Assembly (NCBI GenBank): GCA_934133165.1
Contig: CAKPAW010000001.1
Span: 186,001 to 250,000, forward strand
DNA: 64,000 nt
Direction of reading: 5' to 3'
Source: an uncultured Clostridia bacterium
GTDB lineage: Bacteria; Bacillota; Clostridia; TANB77; CAG-508
How positions within the stretch are numbered: position 1 is the first letter of the stretch; each line of letters begins with the position of its first letter. A model generated the notes under the pieces. It made no database searches. It was not told where the DNA came from and worked only from the letters and a program-made list of their open reading frames with translations. Below, in pieces: positions 1-7,221 of the stretch. A program made the translations under genes and the position numbers.

Positions 1-906
1 TTTTTCTAAATAATCTAAAAATGTTTCTGTTTTATCATAAAAGCTATTAAAATATTTATCTATTTTACTAATATAATCTCCAGATTCTATTAATTCTATG
101 TCTTTATTTATAATTTCTTCTATCTTATTTCTATAATCACCTTTTGCTTTTACTTTATCTATATATTCATTATTATTTTGGATTTTTGAAACTATATTTT
201 TTAGTTCATCTTCTAATATAAATTCATGTGCTGGCATTATTTCTATTTTGTCTAACATCTCATTTGAACGTTGTGATGAAATGCTAAAATTCCTGATAGA
301 ATCTACTTCATCTCCCCAAAGTTCAATACGTACACCTTTTGTTTCTGTAAGTGACACATCTATTATATCTCCACGCACGCTAAATTGACCCTTTCCTTCG
401 ATTAGGTCATTTCTTTCATATCCTAGTAAAATTAAATTTTGTTTAACTTCTTCTAAAGAATATCTTTTTCCTACCTTAAATTCTAAACAATTTTTATACA
501 AACTTGATTTTGTAATCATTTTTTGCATTAAAGCTTCTACTGTTGTTACAACTATTTTAGCCTTCTTCTTTTGAATTTTATTTAGCACTTCTATTCTTTC
601 ATATGGTAAGTCTTTGCTTTCTGCAATATAGTCATAACTTGCAATTTCTCTTTTAGGGAAATATAACACTTCTTCAAATTCATTTGTAAAATAGCTTAAG
701 TCTTTTACTATTTTTCTTGCCTCTATTTCATTGTATGTGACAATACAAATTGGTCTATTTAAGCTTTGTTTTGTGCTATATGCAAATTGAATCTTCCCAA
801 CGTCTGATAAGCCCGATATTGTTATCGGGCTATTTTTTTCTTCTATTCCTTGTATATATTGTTTGAATTTTTGGAGTTCTTGTAGCTTTGATATAATAGT
901 ATTCAT
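1..906 (-). CDS. mfd: Transcription-repair coupling factor Mfd, N-terminal part (cut by window edge)
   Basis: Reading the minus strand from ATG at 906 gives 302 open codons running off the window start. The protein opens MNTIISKLQELQKF and contains PITISGLSDVGKIQFAYS followed by NRPICIVTYNEIEARKIV, the pattern of the Mfd N-terminal UvrB-like module, which resembles a degenerate Walker region. Mfd is a DNA translocase that removes RNA polymerase stalled at lesions and recruits UvrA. The UvrB-homology region is present; the RNAP-interacting and RecG-like motor domains would lie outside the window. The ribosome site AGGAGAT sits about 7 nt before the ATG. Family assignment rests on this module alone but looks good. 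Confidence 0.85.
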   Translation of the reverse strand, partial: MNTIISKLQELQKFKQYIQGIEEKNSPITISGLSDVGKIQFAYSTKQSLNRPICIVTYNEIEARKIVKDLSYFTNEFEEVLYFPKREIASYDYIAESKDLPYERIEVLNKIQKKKAKIVVTTVEALMQKMITKSSLYKNCLEFKVGKRYSLEEVKQNLILLGYERNDLIEGKGQFSVRGDIIDVSLTETKGVRIELWGDEVDSIRNFSISSQRSNEMLDKIEIMPAHEFILEDELKNIVSKIQNNNEYIDKVKAKGDYRNKIEEIINKDIELIESGDYISKIDKYFNSFYDKTETFLDYLEK

Positions 907-962
907 TGTAAGTATCTCCTAAATTTTGTTTTGTATATTATATCTCATTTCAAAGAAAAATA

Positions 963-995
963 AAAGTATTTAAACTTATTTTGTTCAAATACTTT
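963..995 (-). terminator. Terminator after pilin-like gene 1
   Basis: Stem AAAGTATTT / AAATACTTT, extended by GAAC/GTTT-type pairs, with a TATTTTT tail on the minus strand. It lies between the pilin stop (1009) and the mfd start. Confidence 0.7.
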
Positions 996-1008
996 ATATA
1001 TCTTTTAT

Positions 1009-2025
1009 TTAATATATGCAATAAATATTTCCTGTTATAGTTAAATTTGCTATTCCTGTATCATGGTTAGAATCTGTCCATCTAGAGCCTGTACAACCAG
1101 ACAATATTAAAACATTATTTGTATAAGAAACAGAAGGATTTATTGTACATGTATAAGTTCCAGAATTATATCTTCCATTATAGGTAGGCTGCGCATATGC
1201 AGATGTTACTACAAAATAAAAATTATCTTTTGTTAACGTTTTTCCCTTTATAGTATATTCTGCATTATAAGACGAAACTCCCGTTGCAACAACCACAACA
1301 TTTGATTGCGTTTCTAATATACCTGTAATTAAATTTCCATTAACCCATGCCGTTTTTCCTTCTGCTATATCACCTTCTGTCGCTGTTCCTGGGTTATCAA
1401 AAAATTTGTCATATTCTTTCTTTAAATTATCATATTTACTATTTAAATCTGCTATTTGTGTTTCTAATGTTTTATTTTTATCTTGCTCTGCTTTTAAACT
1501 ATCTTCTAATGTCTTCTTTTCATTTTCTAATGTTGTTATTTGATTTCTTAAATCAGTTAATACTTCACTATTTCCTAAATTTACTTTTTCTAATTCATCA
1601 TATTTTTCTTGTAACTCTTTCAATTCTTTTTCTAGCAATTCTATTTGTTTTTTCTTATTACTATAACTTCCTGATGTAGAAAGTGTTCCATACCATATCT
1701 CTTTTAAACTTATTTCATAATTGTCATCTTTCGTTAATATTGTATCTTTATCTTCTTGTAAAGTTCCATATTTTGATACTATATCATTTAATTGTTCTTC
1801 TTCTAAATTTTCATTTCTTATTATTGCATCTGTTTCTGCAGCTGCTAATTCTAATGATATTTTTTCTTTTATTTCTGCTATTTTTTGTTGTTTTTTAGCC
1901 TCTTGTGCTTTTGTTATTAATCCATTTTTTCCTAATAATAAATTAATGCTTATCCCTGCTAAAATTATTAATACTATTATTGTTACTACTAATGCAACTA
2001 ATGTTATACCTTTTTGATTTTTCAT
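1009..2025 (-). CDS. Pilin-like protein 1 of a variable-tail array
   Basis: 338 aa. The start MKNQKGITLVALVVT is a type IV prepilin leader: a short basic leader, Gly cleavage site, then a hydrophobic helix (about residues 7-30). Residue +5 after the cleavage site is Ala, not the usual Glu. Residues about 38-210 form a charged, coiled-coil-rich stalk. A linker at about 215-235 carries GTATEGDIAEGKTAWVNG, and the last 100 residues form a beta-rich tail unlike those of the neighbours. The ribosome site is GGAGGAAC. It is probably exported and processed by the prepilin peptidase encoded at 46 kb, and might sit in or on the pilus; the tail's ligand is unknown. Near-identical stalks occur in genes 2, 4 and 5. 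Confidence 0.75.
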   Translation of the reverse strand: MKNQKGITLVALVVTIIVLIILAGISINLLLGKNGLITKAQEAKKQQKIAEIKEKISLELAAAETDAIIRNENLEEEQLNDIVSKYGTLQEDKDTILTKDDNYEISLKEIWYGTLSTSGSYSNKKKQIELLEKELKELQEKYDELEKVNLGNSEVLTDLRNQITTLENEKKTLEDSLKAEQDKNKTLETQIADLNSKYDNLKKEYDKFFDNPGTATEGDIAEGKTAWVNGNLITGILETQSNVVVVATGVSSYNAEYTIKGKTLTKDNFYFVVTSAYAQPTYNGRYNSGTYTCTINPSVSYTNNVLILSGCTGSRWTDSNHDTGIANLTITGNIYCIY

Positions 2026-2217
2026 TTTCTTTTGTTCCTCCTTCTATTATTTAGTAAAATTCTATAAATAATATGAAATAAAAGCAATTAATTTTATGTT
2101 ATTTTATTGTTACTTTTTTTATAAAATATACAATAAGCACTAAATTATTTTACATTAAATTAAATGTTTCAAACCTTTAAACAAAATATTTTTGTATACT
2201 TTGTTAACAAGCTGAAA

Positions 2218-2240
2218 AAAAACGTCCATTGGACGTTTTT
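2218..2240 (-). terminator. Terminator after pilin-like gene 2
   Basis: Perfect 10-bp stem AAAAACGTCC-ATT-GGACGTTTTT followed by further T residues on the minus strand. The rest of the 2026-2322 spacer is AT-rich, and I see no gene in it. Confidence 0.85.
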
Positions 2241-2322
2241 ACAATCTATATTTACTTTTTTTCTTAAATAATCATTTAAATGTTACTTTATCTATTTATA
2301 TATTTTTTCCTATATAATAAAC

Positions 2323-3354
2323 TTAAATATGTTTAACTAAAATCAATTGAAGTGGATTCCATGATTGGTACCTCTCATCACAGCCTATTGTAAATTTAAC
2401 AGTAGAACTAGTAGCTCTTAAATATAAAGTTGCATTTGAAGCTCCCGTTGTATCATTGACTTGTTGAGAAATTACTTCCGCACCAGAAATATTATTAATA
2501 TACATATATATTACCTTATCCCAATGATTATTAGATATAGATGCTCGTATTAAATCTCCTTTTTTTAATCCTGTTATAGTAAATGGGTTACTATATGATA
2601 ATGAACTTACTTCTAATGTTACATCATTATTTGTTTTTTGTCCTGTAATTAAATTTCCATTAACCCATGCTGTTTTTCCTACAGCAATATCACCTGCCGT
2701 CGCTGTTCCCGGATCATTAAAGAATTTATCATATTCTTTCTTTAAATTATCATATTTACTATTTAAATCTGCCATTTGTGTTTCTAATGTTTTATTTTTA
2801 TCCTGCTCTGCTTTTAAGTTATCTTCTAATGTCTTCTTTTCATTTTCTAACGTTGTTATTTGACTTCTTAAATCTTTTAGTATTTCTGTATTTCCTGAAT
2901 TTGTTTGTTCTAATTCATTATATTTATTTTGTAATTCCTTCAATTCTTTTTCTAACATTTCTATTTGTTTTTTCTTATCACTATAACTTCCTGATGTTGA
3001 TAGTGTTCCATACCATATTTCTTTTAAACTTATTTTATAATTATCATCTTTTGTTAATATTGTATCTTTATCATCTTGTAAAGTTCCATATTTTGATACT
3101 ATATCATTTAATTGTTCTTCTTCTAAACTTTCATTTCTTATTATTGCATCTGTTTCTGCTGCAGCTAATTCTAATGATAATTTTTCCTTTACTTCTGATA
3201 TTTTTTGTTGTTTTTTAGCCTCTTGTGCTTTCGTTATTAATCCATTTTTTCCCAATAATAAATTAATGCTTATTCCTGCTAAAATTATTAGTACTATTAT
3301 TGTTACTACCAATGCTACTAATGTTATTCCTTTTTGATTCCTTATTTTCCTCAT
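2323..3354 (-). CDS. Pilin-like protein 2 of a variable-tail array
   Basis: 343 aa, opening MRKIRNQKGITLVALVV, with the same leader and helix as protein 1. The coiled-coil stalk (about residues 40-215) is almost identical to those of genes 4 and 5. The linker GTATAGDIAVGKTAWVNG is at about 225-245, followed by a distinct tail of about 100 residues ending QLILVKHI. The ribosome site AGGAGAAAA precedes ATG 3354. It has its own terminator and a spacer resembling that of gene 3, so it looks like a separate transcription unit made by cassette duplication. Surface/pilus role is inferred from the leader. The tail is not recognised. Confidence 0.75.
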   Translation of the reverse strand: MRKIRNQKGITLVALVVTIIVLIILAGISINLLLGKNGLITKAQEAKKQQKISEVKEKLSLELAAAETDAIIRNESLEEEQLNDIVSKYGTLQDDKDTILTKDDNYKISLKEIWYGTLSTSGSYSDKKKQIEMLEKELKELQNKYNELEQTNSGNTEILKDLRSQITTLENEKKTLEDNLKAEQDKNKTLETQMADLNSKYDNLKKEYDKFFNDPGTATAGDIAVGKTAWVNGNLITGQKTNNDVTLEVSSLSYSNPFTITGLKKGDLIRASISNNHWDKVIYMYINNISGAEVISQQVNDTTGASNATLYLRATSSTVKFTIGCDERYQSWNPLQLILVKHI

Positions 3355-3360
3355 ATTTTT

Positions 3361-3512
3361 TCTCCTATTCTTTAGTTTTTTATTATTTTATAATGTTTAT
3401 TATAATTTAATATTTCCCATAAATTCTAGGTTTTTAAATGATTTTGGTTATAACATTTTTACATAAAACAAAGAATCTCATTGGATTATATTTCTTCCAA
3501 TGAGATTTATTA
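3361..3512 (-). repeat. Intergenic cassette spacer, copy 1
   Basis: About 150 bp upstream of pilin-like gene 2 closely match 4400-4558: the same ribosome site, a TTTATAATGTTTATTATAATTT stretch split by few changes, the ACATTTTTACATAAAACAA block and the terminator. The duplication unit therefore includes the promoter region and the previous gene's terminator, not only the coding stalk. Confidence 0.7.
3474..3507 (-). terminator. Terminator after pilin-like gene 3
   Basis: Stem AATCTCATTGG / CCAATGAGATT with a 12-nt loop, then a T-rich minus-strand tail. Nearly the same hairpin recurs at 4518-4551. Confidence 0.75.
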
Positions 3513-3619
3513 TTTGCATACTAATTATTATATAATTTTATCATACTCTATACAAATTATTTAGTAATTTTATGTTTTACTTAGTAAAATAAGTTCTAAA
3601 TAATATCTTAATTTTATTT

Positions 3620-4399
3620 TTAGGTTTTAACTATATTACTTAATCCTTTCACTACATATAAATCATATTCTATATAATAACTTGGTATTCCTACACCAGC
3701 CGTACTTGTTACTACTGAAACAGTTCCATCAGTATTATTATAAGTTATGGTATGATTCATATTAATTACATTCGAATCCGTATTAAAACACACTCTTAAA
3801 TTTTTTAATACAAAATCTTCAGATACTAATGACTGCCATCCATCAATAGATTTACAATCAAATTTTTGAACCCATTGGTATCCATTATTAAATCCTACAC
3901 TTGAAGCCACATAATATATACCATTTGATGAATTTCCTGTACTATTTCCAGTAATCATTTCTCCATTTACCCAAGCTGTTTTTCCTTCTGCTATATCTTC
4001 TGCTGTTGCTGTTGCATCCTTTGTTACTTCTTTTACTATTCCTTTTATATTATTTGCAAATATTGCTGTTTCAGAAGATACCTCTGGTTTTATTCCTCCT
4101 GCTTCATCTATTGCATTTGCTATTGCAGTTTTAAATTCTGTAAGTTTTGCTATTGAATCATAAATAGTTCCTCCAGAAGTTCCACCATTGTTTTCTAGTT
4201 GAGTATATAACTCATTTAATTCAGTTTCTTCTTCTATTTTTGTAAGTTCTGTATTTTCTTTTGCTTTCTTAGCAATCGTTATTATTCCGTTATCTCCTAA
4301 TAATAAATTAATACTTATTCCTGCTAATATAACTAATACTATTATTGTTACTACTAATGCAACTAATGTTATTCCTTTTTGATTTTTAATTTTATTCAT
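3620..4399 (-). CDS. Pilin-like protein 3, short-stalk variant
   Basis: 259 aa, opening MNKIKNQKGITLVALVV, with the same pilin helix, but the long coiled coil is replaced. After residue 40 comes an acidic segment, then GGTIYDSIAKLTEFKTAIAN and NIKGIVKEVTKDATAT, leading to the shared linker EDIAEGKTAWVNGEMITG. The tail of about 100 residues is unique and ends LYVVKGLSNIVKT. The Leu/Phe-Lys-Thr-Ala-Ile-Ala-Asn style helix plus the GKTAWVNG linker resembles modules of clostridial phage tail-fibre proteins (from memory). The ribosome site GGAGAAAG precedes the ATG. Role as a minor or tip pilin is inferred. Confidence 0.72.
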   Translation of the reverse strand: MNKIKNQKGITLVALVVTIIVLVILAGISINLLLGDNGIITIAKKAKENTELTKIEEETELNELYTQLENNGGTSGGTIYDSIAKLTEFKTAIANAIDEAGGIKPEVSSETAIFANNIKGIVKEVTKDATATAEDIAEGKTAWVNGEMITGNSTGNSSNGIYYVASSVGFNNGYQWVQKFDCKSIDGWQSLVSEDFVLKNLRVCFNTDSNVINMNHTITYNNTDGTVSVVTSTAGVGIPSYYIEYDLYVVKGLSNIVKT

Positions 4400-4558
4400 G
4401 TTCTTTCTCCTATTCTTTGGTATTTTATTATTTTATAATGTTTATTATAATTTAATACTCTCAATAAATACTAGGATTTCAAACGATTTTAGTTATAACA
4501 TTTTTACATAAAACAACAAATCTCATTGGCTTATATTTTCCAATGAGATTTATTATTT
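4400..4558 (-). repeat. Intergenic cassette spacer, copy 2
   Basis: Matches 3361-3512 over nearly its whole length, including the terminal hairpin. A TATAAT on the minus strand lies near the middle of both copies, without a convincing -35 box. Confidence 0.7.
4518..4551 (-). terminator. Terminator after pilin-like gene 4
   Basis: Stem AAATCTCATTGG / CCAATGAGATTT, 10-nt loop, AT-rich tail on the minus strand. Paralogue of the hairpin at 3474-3507. Confidence 0.75.
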
Positions 4559-4563
4559 TTATA

Positions 4564-5586
4564 TTAATATACACATATAACATTATAAGATATAGAAAGA
4601 CTTGCAGTATATATTTCAACACTTGATCCACTCTTATTTATACTAGTGTTAGATACTGTAAATGATCCATCAGTTGAATTATAATTTATCTTTGGACTTA
4701 TACTTGAAGAATCTATTCCATATGGATTTCCACCAACTCTTCCTGGGCTAGCTGATGCACCCGTGCACACCAAAAAGAAGTTGCTACTTGTCATATCTTT
4801 ATAATTTGGAAAGTCTGCAGATATATTTCCTGAAGATACACTCCCATAGTTTTTTATTGTTGTAGTTTTTATTTCCATTGTTCCTGTTATTTTATTTCCA
4901 TTAACCCATGCTGTTTTGCCCTCAACAATATCTCTTGCTGTCGCTGTTCCTGGATCATTGAAAAATTTGTCATATTCATTTTTTAGATTATCATATTTAC
5001 TATTTAAATCTGCCATTTGTGTTTCTAATGTCTTATTTTTATCCTGCTCTGCTTTTAAGTTATCTTCTAATGTCTTCTTTTCATTTTCTAACGTTGTTAT
5101 TTGACTTCTTAAATCTTTTAGTATTTCTGTATTTCCTGAATTTGTTTGTTCTAATTCATTATATTTATTTTGTAATTCCTTCAATTCTTTTTCTAACATT
5201 TCTATTTGTTTTTTCTTATCACTATAACTTCCTGATGTTGATAGTGTTCCATACCATATTTCTTTTAAACTTATTTTATAATTATCATCTTTTGTTAATA
5301 TTGTATCTTTATCATCTTGTAAAGTTCCATATTTTGATACTATATCATTTAATTGTTCTTCTTCTAAACTTTCGTTTCTTATTATTGCATCTGTTTCTGC
5401 TGCTGCTAATTCTAATGATATTTTTTCTTTTATTTCTGCTATTTTTTGTTGTTTTTTAGCCTCTTGTGCTTTTGTTATTAATCCATTTTCTCCTAATAAT
5501 AAATTAATGCTTATCCCTACTAGTATTATTAGTACTATTATTGTTACTACCAATGCTACTAGTGTTACACCTTTTTGATTTTTCAT
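4564..5586 (-). CDS. Pilin-like protein 4 of a variable-tail array
   Basis: 340 aa from ATG 5586, chosen because GGAGGAG lies 9 nt upstream; a start 18 nt earlier would overlap that site. It has the leader MKNQKGVTLVALVV, a helix to residue about 30, a coiled-coil stalk nearly identical to genes 2 and 5, and the linker GTATARDIVEGKTAWVNG. The tail of about 105 residues is rich in Ser, Gly and Asn, and the protein ends YNVICVY. Protein 1 also ends in a related ..IYCIY, so tails 1 and 4 may be distant relatives. It is transcribed from a good sigma-A-type promoter at 5685-5713 inside the large inverted repeat. Confidence 0.75.
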   Translation of the reverse strand: MKNQKGVTLVALVVTIIVLIILVGISINLLLGENGLITKAQEAKKQQKIAEIKEKISLELAAAETDAIIRNESLEEEQLNDIVSKYGTLQDDKDTILTKDDNYKISLKEIWYGTLSTSGSYSDKKKQIEMLEKELKELQNKYNELEQTNSGNTEILKDLRSQITTLENEKKTLEDNLKAEQDKNKTLETQMADLNSKYDNLKNEYDKFFNDPGTATARDIVEGKTAWVNGNKITGTMEIKTTTIKNYGSVSSGNISADFPNYKDMTSSNFFLVCTGASASPGRVGGNPYGIDSSSISPKINYNSTDGSFTVSNTSINKSGSSVEIYTASLSISYNVICVY

Positions 5587-5739
5587 TTTCTTCTGCTCCT
5601 CCATCTTTTTTATTTTAGTATTTCCAATAAACTTATAATTGTAAGATAATATTGTGTTTATAAGTTATTATTTTCTACTTTCCAATTTTACTAATGTATT
5701 TTTATTATGTCAATAAGTTACTATTTTTTCGTTTATAAA
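4930..5739. repeat. Left arm of a large inverted repeat (pairs with 6079-6890)
   Basis: The arm covers the upstream region, promoter, ribosome site, leader, helix and stalk of pilin-like gene 4. Read as its reverse complement it matches 6079-6890 with few differences over about 810 bp. Similarity stops in the linker, where the C-terminal tails diverge. Confidence 0.85.
5685..5713 (-). promoter_or_regulatory. Sigma-A-type promoter for pilin-like gene 4
   Basis: On the minus strand TTGACA (5713-5708), 17-nt spacer, TAAAAT (5690-5685), about 100 nt upstream of the start codon. The mirrored copy at 6106-6134 reads TTGACG-N17-TAAAAT. Confidence 0.7.
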
Positions 5740-5813
5740 TGGCAATAGATATTTACTAAAAAGTATTGTTAAAGAAGAATATATTTAGTATAATTAGAAA
5801 GGATAAAGCCTAT

Positions 5814-6023
5814 GGCAAATGAAAAACAAGAAGAATTACAATTACAAACAAAAAAGAAAAATGGAAAATGAACAGAGTAAGAGATATTAATCATGTCACA
5901 AGAAAAAGAAGAAAAAATAAAAATAGCAAAAGAAATGATAAAAAAGATTTAGATATTAATCTGATATGTGAAGTTACAAAATTATCAAAAGAAGAAATAG
6001 AAAAAATAGTAAAAGAAAAATAA
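5814..6023 (+). pseudogene. Decayed tail of a PD-(D/E)XK nuclease (Rpn/transposase-type) gene
   Basis: From 5893 the frame reads MSQEKEEKIKIAKEMIKK, then stops. After a one-base shift it continues DLDINLICEVTKLSKEEIEK to a stop at 6021-6023. Joined, this is the typical C-terminal signature of Rpn-family / PD-(D/E)XK transposase-like proteins (IAKEMI..G.DI..I...T.LS.EEIEK). A further short Gln/Lys-rich piece starts at ATG 5814. The catalytic domain is gone. It is followed by an intact terminator hairpin, and it occupies the loop between the two inverted pilin copies. Confidence 0.6.
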
Positions 6024-6036
6024 TATAAATAGTGAA

Positions 6037-6069
6037 AACACTAAATTGAAATAAAAATAATTTAGTGTT
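6037..6069 (+). terminator. Terminator following the decayed nuclease
   Basis: Stem AACACTAAATT / AATTTAGTGTT with TTTTTT tail on the plus strand, just after the remnant stop codon. Confidence 0.75.
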
Positions 6070-6078
6070 TTTTCTATT

Positions 6079-6890
6079 CTTTATAAATAAAAAAGTAGTA
6101 ACATATTGACGTAATAAAAATTTATTAGTAAAATAATAAATATAGAAGTAGCAACTAATAAACATAATATTATCTTATAATTAAAAGTTTATTGGAAATA
6201 CTAAAGTAGAAAAGAGGAGGAACAGAAGAAAATGAAAAATCAAAAAGGTATAACACTAGTAGCATTAGTAGTAACGATAATAGTACTAATAATACTAGCA
6301 GGGATAAGCATTAATTTATTATTAGGAGAAAATGGATTAATAACAAAAGCACAAGAGGCTAAAAAACAACAAAAAATAGCAGAAATAAAAGAAAAAATAT
6401 CATTAGAATTAGCAGCAGCAGAAACAGATGCAATAATAAGAAACGAAAGTTTAGAAGAAGAACAATTAAATGATATAGTATCAAAATATGGAACTTTACA
6501 AGATGATAAAGATACAATATTAACAAAAGATGATAATTATAAAATAAGTTTAAAAGAAATATGGTATGGAACACTATCAACATCAGGAAGTTATAGTGAT
6601 AAGAAAAAACAAATAGAAATGTTAGAAAAAGAATTGAAGGAATTACAAAATAAATATAATGAATTAGAACAAACAAATTCAGGAAATACAGAAATACTAA
6701 AAGATTTAAGAAGTCAAATAACAACATTAGAAAATGAAAAGAAAACATTAGAAGATAGTTTAAAAGCAGAGCAGGATAAAAATAAGACATTAGAAACACA
6801 AATAGCAGATTTAAATAGTAAATATGATAATCTAAAAAATGAATATGATAAATTTTTCAATGATCCAGGAACAGCTACAGCAAGTGATAT
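6079..6890. repeat. Right arm of a large inverted repeat (pairs with 4930-5739)
   Basis: Contains the promoter, ribosome site and the first two-thirds of pilin-like gene 5. It mirrors the left arm. The non-repeated loop is about 340 bp (5740-6078). Confidence 0.85.
6106..6134 (+). promoter_or_regulatory. Sigma-A-type promoter for pilin-like gene 5
   Basis: TTGACG, 17-nt spacer, TAAAAT, about 97 nt before the ATG at 6232. Confidence 0.65.
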
Positions 6891-7167
6891 TGCTGTAGGA
6901 AAAACAGCATGGATTAATGGTTCTAAAGTAACTGGAACAAATTCTATTTCAAATGAAGGTACTTGGAGACTAGGTTTAACTATTCAAATAGGCTATAATA
7001 ATGATGGCTATGCCAGAACTACTTTTTCTCCTATTTGTGATGTAACATTAAAAGATGGTGATTTAACCATTTCATATGTAAATGAGAATTATCAAACTGT
7101 TAATATTATTGGTAAAACTATTTCTGTTGATCCTTGTGCACCTATGACAATTACTAAAATAGAATAA
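6232..7167 (+). CDS. Pilin-like protein 5, opposite orientation
   Basis: 311 aa. The leader MKNQKGITLVALVV, helix and coiled-coil stalk (about residues 35-215) are almost identical to protein 4. The linker is GTATASDIAVGKTAWING. The tail of about 75 residues is the shortest of the set and ends PMTITKIE. Ribosome site GAGGAGGAAC. Up to the linker the codons end overwhelmingly in A (ata, gta, tta, aca). After about 6890 they switch to T-ending codons (ttt, tct, gat, aat), so the tail looks compositionally foreign to the stalk. It is the only array member on this strand and shares a terminator region with ylbJ. Confidence 0.75.
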   Translation: MKNQKGITLVALVVTIIVLIILAGISINLLLGENGLITKAQEAKKQQKIAEIKEKISLELAAAETDAIIRNESLEEEQLNDIVSKYGTLQDDKDTILTKDDNYKISLKEIWYGTLSTSGSYSDKKKQIEMLEKELKELQNKYNELEQTNSGNTEILKDLRSQITTLENEKKTLEDSLKAEQDKNKTLETQIADLNSKYDNLKNEYDKFFNDPGTATASDIAVGKTAWINGSKVTGTNSISNEGTWRLGLTIQIGYNNDGYARTTFSPICDVTLKDGDLTISYVNENYQTVNIIGKTISVDPCAPMTITKIE

Positions 7168-7183
7168 TTAAATAGAATATTTT

Positions 7184-7217
7184 AATCCTCCACTAACTAT
7201 AATTATAGTGGAGGATT
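7184..7217 (+). terminator. Terminator hairpin overlapping the ylbJ ribosome site
   Basis: 12-bp stem AATCCTCCACTA / TAGTGGAGGATT with TTTTT after it. The 3' arm contains GGAGGA, the apparent ribosome site for the ATG at 7222, so the same hairpin could end pilin transcription and cover the ylbJ start. Confidence 0.7.
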
Positions 7218-7221
7218 TTTT

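Noticed and set aside
1347..1898. Plus-strand open frames rich in Leu, Phe and Tyr opposite pilin-like gene 1 (and the same at 2778-3218, 5019-5459 and 6359-6799)
   Set aside because: They mirror the A-ending codons of the stalk on the other strand, have no ribosome sites and repeat only because the stalk repeats.
3361..4558. CRISPR-like array
   Set aside because: The repeated units are whole gene cassettes and spacers of about 150 bp with terminators, not short regular repeats; no cas genes are present.
5740..6078. Invertible on/off promoter switch
   Set aside because: Each pilin has its own promoter inside the repeat arm, so flipping the loop would not disconnect either gene; no site-specific recombinase gene or short inverted sites were seen.
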